Shown here: positions 17,466 to 26,137 of the stretch, piece after piece
How the letters are laid out: each line of letters starts with the position of its first letter
Position numbering within the stretch: position 1 is the stretch's first letter
DNA from: Clostridiales bacterium
GTDB lineage: Bacteria > Bacillota > Clostridia > Lachnospirales > Lachnospiraceae
Assembly: GCA_022770525.1 (NCBI GenBank)
Contig: JALEHN010000017.1
Span: forward strand, 1-64,000
Direction of reading: 5' to 3'
DNA: 64,000 nucleotides
Notes under the pieces: generated by a model
What the model saw: the letters and a program-made list of their open reading frames with translations, nothing else
What the model was told of the DNA's origin: nothing
Databases searched by the model: none
Position numbers and translations under genes: made by a program

Positions 17466-18065
17466 ATGTCTCAAAGTAAAGGCGGTGGCAGAATGCAGCG
17501 GGATGGGAACAGAAAATATCAATGGTTTTTAATATTTTGTACGGGACTTGCCGTTGGCGCGGTGATTGCGTGTTTTTGGACAGATATGGAAACGGCACAG
17601 AATTCTTCGATTATTTCATATCTTAAAATGATGAATGATACAAAAACACAGGGGATGGGAACATTTATTTTTGTGTGTATAAGACGGCTTATGACAGCTG
17701 CGGCTTTGGCGGGAATGATTTATATGTTTCACACGCCTGTCGGTTTTTATATTTTGACCTTACTGCTCGGCAGCGCATTCGGTTATCTGATGGCTGTTCT
17801 TGCCATGGTATACAGTTTAAAAAGCTGTCTTGCTATGATTGTTCTTATGATGCCGCAATATTTGTTTTACATTCCTGTTTATATTATTTACTTAAAGTTG
17901 GCTGATGCCAAAGCGGCATCCTCACATAAAAGTACATTCAATAATGGAGGACATAAAATACTGGCAATTATCGGAAGTGCTGTATTTATACTGGTTTTGA
18001 CAGGAAGTCTTATGGAAAGTTATGTCAATCCATTATTTGTTAAAAAAATTGTAAAAATTTTTTGA
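17466..18065 (+). CDS. spoIIM: SpoIIM-like integral membrane protein
   Basis: 199 residues from the ATG at 17466; an ATG at 17493 is an equally good alternative. At least four membrane segments (WFLIFCTGLAVGAVIACF, AAALAGMIYMF, YILTLLLGSAFGYLMAVLAMVY, ILAIIGSAVFILVLTGSL). The central LLGSAFGYLMAVLA with PQYLFYIPVYI and the C-terminal ESYVNPLFVKKI match stage II sporulation protein M, part of the engulfment DMP peptidoglycan machine. The gene is followed by xerD, the neighbour of spoIIM in Bacillus as well, which supports the call. The sequence is divergent. Confidence 0.8.
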   Translation: MSQSKGGGRMQRDGNRKYQWFLIFCTGLAVGAVIACFWTDMETAQNSSIISYLKMMNDTKTQGMGTFIFVCIRRLMTAAALAGMIYMFHTPVGFYILTLLLGSAFGYLMAVLAMVYSLKSCLAMIVLMMPQYLFYIPVYIIYLKLADAKAASSHKSTFNNGGHKILAIIGSAVFILVLTGSLMESYVNPLFVKKIVKIF

Positions 18066-18238
18066 TATTTTTTCACAATATATTGTAGAGGTCAAAAAGC
18101 ATGTTTCATGATATTGTGTTTCCTTGTGAAAACCCTGACTTTTTGAGGATTTATGCAATTTTTTTTGTTTGATTTTCTGTTAAATATTGATTATAATACA
18201 TAGTGTAGTGTTGAAAGGTACCAATGAGGGAGATAGTT

Positions 18239-19123
18239 ATGAACGGTTACATCAATGAATTTGTAGATTATTTGATGAATGTTAAAAAATCTTCAAAAAA
18301 TACAGTTTTGTCATATAAGCGGGATTTGCAGAAGTTCGCCCATTACGCAGAGGATATGGGTGTGATTGATGTAGCCAAAATGAACTATACAGTCTTAAAC
18401 GCGTATATTCTTATGATGGAAAGCAAAAGCTTTGCGCCGTCAACAATTTCAAGGAATATTGCGACATTGAAAGCTTTTTTCGGTTATCTTTATAAAAAAA
18501 GAGTGATTGACAGTGATCCTGCGGAGCTTTTAAAAGCACCGAAAATTGAGAAAAAGGTTCCTGAGATACTGTCAATTGATGAAGTCACATTGCTGTTGGC
18601 TCAGCCTTGCGGTGACAGCAACAAAGAAATCCGTGATAAAGCGATGCTGGAACTTTTATATGCAACGGGAATGCGTGTCAGTGAACTGATATCACTGAAG
18701 CTTTCGGATATCAATTTATCTGCAGGTTATGTCTGCTGCCGCGACGGGTCAAAGGAGCGGGTCATTCCCTTTGGCAGTGTGGCTAAACAGGCACTTAAAG
18801 CTTATCTGGCAGGGCCAAGGGATACAATGGTCGGTGAAACCTATGAGGATTATCTTTTTACAAACTGCAACGGCCAGCCGATGAGCCGGCAGGGATTTTG
18901 GAAAATACTGAAATCCTATGCAAAAAAAGCAGGTGTCGAAGCAGATATCACACCTCATACATTAAGGCATTCTTTTGCTGCGCATATGGTGGAAAACGGT
19001 GCGGATCTTCGTTCGATTCAGGAAATGCTCGGGCATTCCGATGTATCGACGACACAGATTTATACAAAAGTAAGTAATCATCGTATCCGTGAGGTTTATG
19101 CTAAGGCTCATCCGAGAGCGTGA
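18239..19123 (+). CDS. xerD: Tyrosine recombinase XerD
   Basis: 294 residues from the ATG after GAGGGAGATAGTT; an upstream ATG at 18224 has no ribosome site. N-terminal SAM-like core-binding domain (1-90) and catalytic domain with the first Arg in ATGMRVSEL, HTLRHSFAAHM (His and second Arg), LGHSDVSTTQIYT (His and catalytic Tyr). The XerD form resolves chromosome dimers at dif with XerC and FtsK. The context (spoIIM upstream, no integrative element, core genes around) favours chromosomal XerD over an integrase. Upstream 173 bases have no gene. Confidence 0.92.
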   Translation: MNGYINEFVDYLMNVKKSSKNTVLSYKRDLQKFAHYAEDMGVIDVAKMNYTVLNAYILMMESKSFAPSTISRNIATLKAFFGYLYKKRVIDSDPAELLKAPKIEKKVPEILSIDEVTLLLAQPCGDSNKEIRDKAMLELLYATGMRVSELISLKLSDINLSAGYVCCRDGSKERVIPFGSVAKQALKAYLAGPRDTMVGETYEDYLFTNCNGQPMSRQGFWKILKSYAKKAGVEADITPHTLRHSFAAHMVENGADLRSIQEMLGHSDVSTTQIYTKVSNHRIREVYAKAHPRA

Positions 19124-19205
19124 CTCACAAAACATAAAGAGGAATAGGGTGTTCCTGACAGTTTAGCATATTGGAGAAGATCGTAACGCACAAAATATAA
19201 AAAGG
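19119..19205. repeat. 24-nt direct repeat spanning the xerD stop codon
   Basis: Bases 19119-19142 (containing the TGA of xerD) and 19182-19205 share 20 of 24 positions, core CACAAAA-ATAAA-AGG, 63 bases apart. Confidence 0.5.
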
Positions 19206-19280
19206 TACGCTGTCTGATATTTTCATAAAGCCGGTTTAAATCTGACTTTATGTAAAATACCGGACAGCGTACCTCTTTTT
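19204..19280 (+). terminator. Long interrupted hairpin after xerD
   Basis: GGTACGCTGTC (19204-19214) pairs with GACAGCGTACC (19263-19273), with an inner CATAAAG/CTTTATG stem, then CTCTTTTT. Confidence 0.8.
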
Positions 19281-19312
19281 GTATGTTTGTATGATATAAG
19301 AAATTGAGATTG

Positions 19313-19417
19313 CTATATCGCAATTTACTATATTGCATTTTCCTATATCGCAATTTCCTATATCGCAATTTCCTATATCACAATTTCTTATATCATAATT
19401 TTCTATATCACAAAAAA
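19313..19417. repeat. Seven tandem 15-nt repeats beside the aroF stop
   Basis: Consensus CTATATCGCAATTTC, seven units in a row, ending 15 bases from the minus-strand DAHP synthase stop codon. In frame in both strands they would read as pentapeptide repeats, but I see no ribosome site or start to support a gene. Confidence 0.9.
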
Positions 19418-19432
19418 TTTACGGCGAAAGTA

Positions 19433-20467
19433 TCAGCAGCGTTCTGCAATTTCGTAGAGCAGTGCTTTGGAATCTTCCCAGCCAAGACACGGGTCGGTAA
19501 TGGATTTACCGTAAATGTGATTGGCACATCCGATTTTCTGATTGCCTTCTTCGATATAACTTTCAATCATGACACCTTTAACAAGGTTTTTGATGTCATT
19601 TGAATGGGTACGGCTGTGCAGCACTTCTTTGACAATACGGGTCTGTTCTTTAAACTGTTTGCCTGAATTTGAATGGTTGGCATCGACAATACATGCCGGG
19701 TTTTCAAGATTCCTTTCTTTATACATATCAAAAAGGCGGATTAAATCTTCATAATGATAGTTCGGTATGGCCTGACCGTGTTTATTGACAGCACCGCGGA
19801 GAATCGTGTGGGCATATGGGTTACCGCTTGTTGTGGCATCCCATCCGCGATATAAGAAATTATGTCCTTGCTGCGCGGCTACAACGGAGTTCAGCATGAC
19901 AGAGAAGTCACCGCTTGTTGGATTCTTCATACCGACAGGGACATCAATACCGCTGGATACGAGCCGGTGCTGCTGATTTTCAACAGAACGGGCACCGATG
20001 GCAACGTAAGATAATACATCCGAAAGATAACGGTAATTTTCAGGATAAAGCATCTCGTCCGCAATCGGAAGTCCGAACTGCTCCAGCGCAAGCATATGCA
20101 GATGGCGGATCGCAATCAGTCCGGCAAGAAGATTCGGCTCTTTTTCGGGATCCGGCTGATGCACCATACCTTTATAGCCTTCACCGGTTGTTCTCGGTTT
20201 GTTTGTGTAAATCCGGGGTACGATAATCACCTTATCTTTGATATCTTCCTGTACTGGAACAAGGCGGCTGATGTAGTCGCAGACAGCATCTTCATTGTCC
20301 GCGGAGCAGGGACCGATGATGACAATGAACTTGTCACTTTTTCCGATGATGACATCGGTAAGTTCTTTATCTTTTTGCTTTTTATGTTCAGCTAATTTTG
20401 CTGACATCGGATATTGTCTTTTGATTTCCAGTGGTGTTGGCAGCTTTTTCGTCAATTCAAAACTCAT
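19433..20467 (-). CDS. aroF: 3-deoxy-7-phosphoheptulonate (DAHP) synthase, class I AroG type
   Basis: 344 residues, typical for the AroF/G/H type. Motifs: VIIGPCSADNEDAV (PEP site), RIYTNKPRTTGEGYKG, IGARSVENQQHR, GMKNPTSGD and CIVDANHSNSGK. Condenses PEP with erythrose 4-phosphate to start aromatic biosynthesis. Start ATG follows AAGGAGATAGACT. Monocistronic. Feedback specificity (Phe, Tyr or Trp) cannot be read from the sequence by eye; a promoter-overlapping palindrome suggests transcriptional repression. Confidence 0.95.
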   Translation of the reverse strand: MSFELTKKLPTPLEIKRQYPMSAKLAEHKKQKDKELTDVIIGKSDKFIVIIGPCSADNEDAVCDYISRLVPVQEDIKDKVIIVPRIYTNKPRTTGEGYKGMVHQPDPEKEPNLLAGLIAIRHLHMLALEQFGLPIADEMLYPENYRYLSDVLSYVAIGARSVENQQHRLVSSGIDVPVGMKNPTSGDFSVMLNSVVAAQQGHNFLYRGWDATTSGNPYAHTILRGAVNKHGQAIPNYHYEDLIRLFDMYKERNLENPACIVDANHSNSGKQFKEQTRIVKEVLHSRTHSNDIKNLVKGVMIESYIEEGNQKIGCANHIYGKSITDPCLGWEDSKALLYEIAERC

Positions 20468-20510
20468 AGTCTATCTCCTTAAGTCAAGTATTTTATGATG
20501 TTATCTTAGT

Positions 20511-20538
20511 AAAGTGTAAAATAATTATAGTACACTTT
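20511..20538 (-). promoter_or_regulatory. Operator-like palindrome on the aroF promoter
   Basis: AAAGTGTA (20511-20518) and TACACTTT (20531-20538) are perfect 8-base arms around a 12-base AT-rich centre that contains the -10 box. A repressor here would block RNA polymerase. Confidence 0.7.
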
Positions 20539-20552
20539 AAGTGGCATGTCAA
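20524..20552 (-). promoter_or_regulatory. Consensus promoter of aroF
   Basis: On the minus strand TTGACA (20552-20547), 17 bases, TATAAT (20529-20524); start of transcription about 50 bases before the ATG. Confidence 0.85.
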
Positions 20553-20698
20553 AGGCGTTTTCATATATTAAAAACAAAAAGTGAAGATGGGGGCTGTTAA
20601 TGAAAGCGGATAAATGTTAAAATATAAACGTAGTGCGAAATCATATATTCTCGTTTTGACTAAGGAGAATGTTTAAGTCATTGGAGGCAGTGAATCAC

Positions 20699-22438
20699 AT
20701 GAGAAAGACGAAGATTATTTGTACAATCGGTCCCGCTTCGGAAAATGAATCAGTGATGCGGGAACTGATACTTGAAGGGATGAACGTTGCACGTTTTAAT
20801 TTTTCCCACGGCGATTATGATGAACATCTGGCAAAGCTTAATACTTTAAAAAAACTGCGCAGCGAGCTTGATCTTCCGGTAGCGGCATTACTGGATACAA
20901 AAGGACCGGAGATACGCCTTGGTACATTTAAAGATAAAAAAGTCGAACTGAAAAAAGGTCAGACTTTTACACTTTCCACAAGGGAAGTTGAGGGCAGCGC
21001 ACAGATTGTTTCGATTACTTATAAAAACCTGATTAAAGATATTAAAGAGGGAGACAGAATTCTTCTTGATGACGGCCTGATTGAGCTTGTGGCCGAGCAT
21101 CTGACGGATACAGATATCATCTGCAAGGTGATGAACAGCGGCTTCGTGTCGGATAAAAAAGGTGTCAACGTACCGGGTGTGCATCTTTCGATGCCGTATA
21201 TCAGTAAAAAAGACAGGGAAGACATCTTATTCGGCATTAAAAACGGATATGACTTTATTGCGGCTTCCTTCGCAAGAAGCGCATCGGATATTCTGGAGAT
21301 CAGAAAGATTTTACAGGAAGAAAACTGTAAAACGATCAATATTATCGCAAAAATAGAAAATATGGAAGGTGTCGAAAATATTGATGAAATCATCCGTGTT
21401 TCCGATGGCATTATGATTGCCAGAGGTGATATGGGTGTTGAAATTCCTCTTGAAGAAGTACCGGTGATTCAGAAAGAGATTATTAAAAAAGTCTGTGATG
21501 CCGGAAAACAGGTCATCACGGCAACACAGATGCTGGATTCCATGATGAAAAATCCGAGACCGACAAGAGCAGAGGCTACAGATGTTGCCAATGCGATTTA
21601 TGACGGCACAAGCGCGATCATGCTTTCAGGTGAGACTGCGGCAGGTCTTTACCCGGTAGAATCCTTAAAGACGATGGTAAGAATTGCGACGCGGACAGAA
21701 AATGACATTAATTATCTGCTGCGTTTCCGTTCAAGATCAACAGAACATAAGCCGGATGTTACAAATGCCATTTCCCATGCGACATGTACAACAGCGATGG
21801 ACTTAAACGCATCGGCGATCATTACGGTTACAAAATCGGGAACGACTGCCCGGATGATATCAAAGTACAGACCGTCATGTCCGATTATCGGCGGAAGTAC
21901 TGAAGATCATGTATGCCGTCAGCTGAATCTGTCATGGGGTGTTATACCTGTGAAAATTCAGGAGGAAAAAAATACCGATGATTTGTTTGAACATGCGGTT
22001 GATATGGCTATGCGCTGCGGTATTGTCAACCAGGGTGATCTCACTGTCATTACTGCCGGCGTTCCTCTTGGCATATCGGGAACGACAAACCTTATTAAGG
22101 TTCATGTTGCGGGACATATTCTCATAAAGGGTGTGGGTGTTTCGGGCGGCAGTGCCAGCGGAAGCCTTTGTGTATGCAAGGATGCACAGGATTTAAGGAC
22201 GTATTTTAAACGGGGTGATATTGTCGTTGCGCCAAAGACTACCAATGAAATGATGCCTCAGCTTAAGGAAGCGGCGGGAATTATTGTTGAAGAGGAAGGT
22301 TTTGGTGCACATGCGGCAATCGTAGGTTTAAGTCTTGATCTTCCTGTCATTCTTGGCGCAAAATATGCGACAAAAATATTAAAATCAGGCGCTTATGTGA
22401 CAATAGATGCCAAAAAAGGGATTGTGTGCAGCAATTAA
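20699..22438 (+). CDS. pyk: Pyruvate kinase with C-terminal PEP-utiliser-like domain
   Basis: 579 residues from the ATG after GGAGGCAGTGAATCAC; the ATG at 20669 directly abuts its AAGGAG. The catalytic barrel begins MRKTKIICTIGPAS and contains the family signature IIAKIENMEGVENIDEI, and ITATQMLDSM followed by PTRAEATDVANA. About 100 extra residues at the C-terminus (from about 485) resemble the phosphohistidine swivel domain of PEP synthase, with the region GAHAAIVG in place of the usual T-S-H-A; this extension is common in Bacillus and Clostridia. Converts PEP plus ADP to pyruvate and ATP. Confidence 0.95.
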   Translation: MRKTKIICTIGPASENESVMRELILEGMNVARFNFSHGDYDEHLAKLNTLKKLRSELDLPVAALLDTKGPEIRLGTFKDKKVELKKGQTFTLSTREVEGSAQIVSITYKNLIKDIKEGDRILLDDGLIELVAEHLTDTDIICKVMNSGFVSDKKGVNVPGVHLSMPYISKKDREDILFGIKNGYDFIAASFARSASDILEIRKILQEENCKTINIIAKIENMEGVENIDEIIRVSDGIMIARGDMGVEIPLEEVPVIQKEIIKKVCDAGKQVITATQMLDSMMKNPRPTRAEATDVANAIYDGTSAIMLSGETAAGLYPVESLKTMVRIATRTENDINYLLRFRSRSTEHKPDVTNAISHATCTTAMDLNASAIITVTKSGTTARMISKYRPSCPIIGGSTEDHVCRQLNLSWGVIPVKIQEEKNTDDLFEHAVDMAMRCGIVNQGDLTVITAGVPLGISGTTNLIKVHVAGHILIKGVGVSGGSASGSLCVCKDAQDLRTYFKRGDIVVAPKTTNEMMPQLKEAAGIIVEEEGFGAHAAIVGLSLDLPVILGAKYATKILKSGAYVTIDAKKGIVCSN

Positions 22439-22589
22439 ATTATGGATTTTGCTCTAAAATCATTAAAAAAAAATAAAATAATTATGAACTGTGGCTATGT
22501 ATTTATTTTTCCTCCGGTGATATGATAGTACCGGAAAACCGTTATGCGGGAAATGATAAAAACGGTACATTGATAGGAGGATGAACGAA

Positions 22590-23948
22590 ATGACGATGGC
22601 ACAAATTTTAGCAGTTATTATTTTCGTCGCTATGTTTATACTGATTGTGCTGGACAAAATTGAACGACAGTACATTACACTGGCATGCGGACTGTTAACC
22701 CTGATCGTTGTTTTTGGTGTTGCCATGCACAGTAAAGCAGCGATTATTGAAACACTTAACATTAAAAGTATTTTTACTTTAGGATTCTGGTATTCGGCAG
22801 GTGAATCAGGAGAATCATCAACCGGTATCAACTGGTCGACGATTATTTTTATCGCCGGTATGATGATTATGGTTGAAGGTATGGCGAAAGCCGGATTTTT
22901 CAGATGGCTCTGTATGAAGCTGGCAAAGCTTGTACACTACAAGCCGATACCGCTTTTTATCACATTTATGATCATGTCGGCAGTGCTTGCGATGTTTATT
23001 GACAGCATTACAGTCATTTTGTTTTTGGCAGCGGTGACTGTGGAACTTGCAAAACTGTTAAAATTTGATCCGATACCGATGATATTGTCGGAGATTTTCT
23101 GTGCAAATCTGGGCGGCTCTGCGACAATGTGCGGTGACCCGCCAAATATTATTATCGGTACGTCACTTGGTTATTCCTTTGCGGATTTCCTGACAAATAC
23201 AGGTGCCATGGCCGGCATCAGCCTTGTTCTTATTATTATTTATTTTTATGTTGTATTTCGTAAGGAACTGGTTCAGGAAGAACATGCGGCTGCCCAGCCT
23301 GCATCAATGCCTGATCCGAAAAGCGCGATTACAAATATGAAGGATTTTATCGTCAGCTGTATCATTTTTGCCTGTGCGATCGTACTGCTTGTGACACACG
23401 CACAGACCGGCCTTACAGTTGCTTTTATCGGTTTATTTATTTCAGTGATCACTTTGATTGCTTTTGCAAAATATGCCCTTGAATTGCTTGGAAAGGTCGA
23501 TTATAAGACGCTCCTGTTTTTCGTCGGACTGTTTATGGTTGTCGGCGGTCTGGAGCAGACGGGTATTTTGGAAGTTATTGCCGGTTTTATCGGCAAAGTC
23601 AGCGGCGGCAATCTGAAGCTGATGGTTGCGATTATCATCTGGGTATCAGCCATTGCCAGTGCATTTGTTGATAATATTCCGTTTGCCGCGACAATGATTC
23701 CTGTTGTAAAGAGTCTTGCGGCAACTCAGGGTGTTGATCTGGAAACACTTGCCTGGGCATTATCGATGGGGACAGATATCGGCGGCAGTGCAACACCGAT
23801 CGGTGCGTCAGCCAATGTTGTCGGTACATCAGTGGCAGCCAAGAATGGTTATCTGATCGGATGGGGCAAATATTGCAAAGCAGCAGCACCGGCAACAGTG
23901 ATTGTGATCCTTGTGTCTATGGTATTTATATTTGCGCGTTATTGCTGA
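22590..23948 (+). CDS. ArsB/NhaD-type SLC13 superfamily permease
   Basis: 452 residues from the ATG eight bases after AGGAGG; the ATG at 22581 overlaps that site. About eleven hydrophobic segments. Two inverted family motifs are visible: SATMCGDPPNIIIGTSLG (about 177-194) and DIGGSATPIGASANVVG near residue 410, the pair of re-entrant-loop signatures of the ion transporter superfamily, and FVDNIPFAATMIP. NhaD-like or arsenite/citrate-type substrates are possible; the substrate cannot be chosen from sequence. Lies between pyk and the cytidylate-kinase-like gene (24 bases to the latter). Confidence 0.87.
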   Translation: MTMAQILAVIIFVAMFILIVLDKIERQYITLACGLLTLIVVFGVAMHSKAAIIETLNIKSIFTLGFWYSAGESGESSTGINWSTIIFIAGMMIMVEGMAKAGFFRWLCMKLAKLVHYKPIPLFITFMIMSAVLAMFIDSITVILFLAAVTVELAKLLKFDPIPMILSEIFCANLGGSATMCGDPPNIIIGTSLGYSFADFLTNTGAMAGISLVLIIIYFYVVFRKELVQEEHAAAQPASMPDPKSAITNMKDFIVSCIIFACAIVLLVTHAQTGLTVAFIGLFISVITLIAFAKYALELLGKVDYKTLLFFVGLFMVVGGLEQTGILEVIAGFIGKVSGGNLKLMVAIIIWVSAIASAFVDNIPFAATMIPVVKSLAATQGVDLETLAWALSMGTDIGGSATPIGASANVVGTSVAAKNGYLIGWGKYCKAAAPATVIVILVSMVFIFARYC

Positions 23949-23972
23949 TAATTTGAGAGAAGGGTGACATTT

Positions 23973-24569
23973 ATGGAAAAACAGATTATTATTGCAGTCA
24001 GCCGTGAATTTGGAAGCGGCGGACATGCGGTCGCAGAAAAAATCGCGGAGGATCTCGGACTGGCTTTCTATGACAGAAAGATGCTTGATGAGATTGCCAA
24101 AGAAAAGAATATAAAGATTGAGTATCTGGAAAAGTATGATGAAAAACCGAGAAAGATTATTCTTTCCCGAAGGGTGGGTAACTATTCCAACTCCATTGAA
24201 GAAATTCTTGCCGAGATGCAGTTTGAATACATAGCTAAAAAGGCGGACAGCGGTGAATCATTTGTGATTGTAGGCCGTTGTGCCGAAACTGTTCTTAAAG
24301 ACAGAGAAGGCCTGATTTCTATATTTATCCTTGGTGACAGAGAAGATAAAATTAAACGTGTTCAGGAACGCACAGGTCTTGACCGTGAGCAGACGATTGC
24401 CAAGATGAAACGCCATGACTTTAACAGAAAACATTATCACAACAGGCATTCGGATAAAAAGTGGGGCGATTCCAGAAACTATGATCTTTGCGTCAACAGC
24501 AGCAAGCTGGGGCTTGACAAAACCGTCGAAGTGATCGAAGCATTTATTAAAGCAAGAATCAGCGAATAA
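23973..24569 (+). CDS. Cytidylate-kinase-like family protein
   Basis: 198 residues from the ATG six bases after AAGGGTG; the apparent GTG start at 23964 lies within that site. The P-loop is replaced by SREFGSGGHAVAEKIAEDLG, the form seen in the cytidylate kinase-like (AAA_26) family, and a LID-like arginine-rich segment is present. A nucleoside phosphate kinase fold is likely; the true substrate is unknown because this family often lacks CMP-specific residues. Probably cotranscribed with the upstream permease. Confidence 0.85.
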   Translation: MEKQIIIAVSREFGSGGHAVAEKIAEDLGLAFYDRKMLDEIAKEKNIKIEYLEKYDEKPRKIILSRRVGNYSNSIEEILAEMQFEYIAKKADSGESFVIVGRCAETVLKDREGLISIFILGDREDKIKRVQERTGLDREQTIAKMKRHDFNRKHYHNRHSDKKWGDSRNYDLCVNSSKLGLDKTVEVIEAFIKARISE

Positions 24570-24579
24570 ACATATGACA

Positions 24580-24710
24580 GGGTACAGTAACACTACTGTA
24601 CCCTTTTTAAGTGCGCCCGGCGGGCGCACGTTTTAATGGAAAACGGCGTTTTCTATACGATGAAATCCTCCGGGTACAGGAAAATCGGTTGACTTTCCTG
24701 TACTATTTTT
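24580..24710 (+). terminator. Three consecutive hairpin terminators
   Basis: GGGTACAGTA/TACTGTACCC then TTTTT (24580-24608); GTGCGCCC/GGGCGCAC then GTTTT (24611-24634); GTACAGGAAA/TTTCCTGTAC then TATTTTTT (24674-24710). The first and third share the GTACAG motif. This insulates the carboxypeptidase gene. Confidence 0.8.
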
Positions 24711-24759
24711 TATCTTTTATTATTAGAATGTAAATATATGCTTCAAAAGGGGTTTTTCC

Positions 24760-25950
24760 ATGATAGGTCGTTTGAAAAAGACAGTATGTCTGGTCTTTGT
24801 CTTTTTGATGGTGTTTAGAAATACGGTGTTTGCGCAGGATGATGGAGGCAGCGAAAAACAGGGTGATGATCTGAATTTACAGTCACCGTGCGCGCTTTTG
24901 ATGGAGGCTTCCACCGGTCAGATTATTTATGAAAAAAATGCGGATGAACAGCGGACACCGGCCAGTGTGACAAAGGTGATGACACTGCTTTTGATTTTTG
25001 AAGCCGTACATTCGGGGAAAATCAATATGAAAGATATGGTGACAACAAGTGCTCATGCAAAATCCATGGGCGGTTCTCAGGTGTTTCTGGAGGAGGGCGA
25101 ACAGCAGACGGTAGAGACATTGATTAAATGTATCGTTATAGCATCAGGCAATGACGCGGCTGTGACAATGGCAGAGTACATCGGCGGTACGGAAGACGGA
25201 TTTGTAGCGATGATGAATAAGAGAGCGTCAGAGCTTGGCATGACCCATACCCATTTTGTTGACTGCTGCGGGCTTACGGAGTCTAAAGAGCACTATACTT
25301 CGGCTAAAGATATTGCCATCATGACAAGAGAGCTGATCCAAAACTATCCTGAAATTTTTAATTATTCAAAAATATGGATGGAAGATATCACACATGTGAC
25401 AAATAAAGGATCAAGTCAGTTTACGCTGACAAATACAAATAAGCTACTGAGGCAGTTTGAAGGATGTACGGGATTAAAAACCGGAAGTACATCAATTGCA
25501 AAATATTGCTTAAGCGCTACAGCATCAAAAAACGGAATTGATATGATTGCAGTAATACTTGCGGCACCGGATTCAAAGACTAGATTTGCGGAGGCGGCAT
25601 CGCTTTTAAACTATGGCTATTCAAGGTGCAGTCTGTACGTGGATGAAATGCCGGAGAGCCTGCTTCCTGTAGAAGTTTTAAAAGGTGTGGAAACGCAAAT
25701 ACAGCCGATATATGAAAAGACATTTACTTATTTAAGTACAACCGGTGAAGATTTTTCACAAATTACAAAGGAAATAACAATGGATTCGAAAATTGAGGCA
25801 CCTTTTGAGAAAGGCACAAAAATAGGTATTGTCAGGTATAAGCTTGGAGATAAGGACATCGGCTCTGTAAATATTGTTGCATCGGCATCAGCGGCCCGTG
25901 CGGGTTTTGGTGACTGCATCGGAAAAGTTATGAGGATAGTTTTTGACTAA
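24760..25950 (+). CDS. dacF: D-alanyl-D-alanine carboxypeptidase, peptidase S11 (DacF-like)
   Basis: 396 residues. Signal peptide: positively charged start MIGRLKK then a hydrophobic core ending near FAQ (about residue 25). Active-site motifs: S69-V-T-K72, S129-G-N131 and KTG near residue 240. A C-terminal beta-rich domain (PBP5_C) follows from about 280 and there may be an amphipathic anchor. Trims the terminal D-Ala of peptidoglycan stem peptides. In Bacillus DacF and DacB act in spore cortex formation; the assignment as DacF rather than DacA is by resemblance and context only. Confidence 0.88.
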   Translation: MIGRLKKTVCLVFVFLMVFRNTVFAQDDGGSEKQGDDLNLQSPCALLMEASTGQIIYEKNADEQRTPASVTKVMTLLLIFEAVHSGKINMKDMVTTSAHAKSMGGSQVFLEEGEQQTVETLIKCIVIASGNDAAVTMAEYIGGTEDGFVAMMNKRASELGMTHTHFVDCCGLTESKEHYTSAKDIAIMTRELIQNYPEIFNYSKIWMEDITHVTNKGSSQFTLTNTNKLLRQFEGCTGLKTGSTSIAKYCLSATASKNGIDMIAVILAAPDSKTRFAEAASLLNYGYSRCSLYVDEMPESLLPVEVLKGVETQIQPIYEKTFTYLSTTGEDFSQITKEITMDSKIEAPFEKGTKIGIVRYKLGDKDIGSVNIVASASAARAGFGDCIGKVMRIVFD

Positions 25951-25971
25951 AATACGGATATGTGCTATGAT
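25943..25971 (+). promoter_or_regulatory. Promoter of scpAB, overlapping the end of dacF
   Basis: TTGACT (25943-25948), 17 bases, TATGAT (25966-25971). The -35 hexamer contains the last codon and stop of dacF. It implies a leader of about 160 bases before scpA. Confidence 0.7.
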
Positions 25972-25982
25972 TATCCACATAA

Positions 25983-26137
25983 AATGCCGTTGTCGGCATG
26001 AAATAATGAAGCATTGTAAAAGATATGCTTGAGAGATGACTGTCGGATTGATCCGGCAGTTCAGGAAATAATAAAGTACTGTTAAAGATATGCTGCCGCT
26101 GCGGCGTCAGTGTACGTTTGGAAAGTGAAGAAATAAT
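25983..26137 (+). repeat. Repetitive, stem-loop-rich leader of scpA
   Basis: Three units, each a short GC-rich hairpin followed by GAAATAAT. Hairpins: ATGCCG/CGGCAT (25984-25999), CTGTCGGAT/TCCGGCAG near 26040-26060, and CCGC/GCGG near 26094-26104. The sequences 26000-26031 and 26064-26095 match at about 25 of 32 bases (core AAAGATATGCT). The third GAAATAAT runs into the scpA start codon. Confidence 0.65.

Noticed and set aside
18239-19123. xerD as a mobile-element integrase
   Set aside because: No attachment repeats or phage genes; spoIIM neighbour and XerD-type motifs show a chromosomal recombinase.
19313-19417. CRISPR array
   Set aside because: Repeats are 15 bases with no spacers; it is a simple tandem repeat and no cas genes are near.
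19304-19603. Frame with LYRNF/LYHNF pentapeptide repeats
   Set aside because: Created by the 15-base tandem repeat; no ribosome site, and most of the rest is antisense to aroF.
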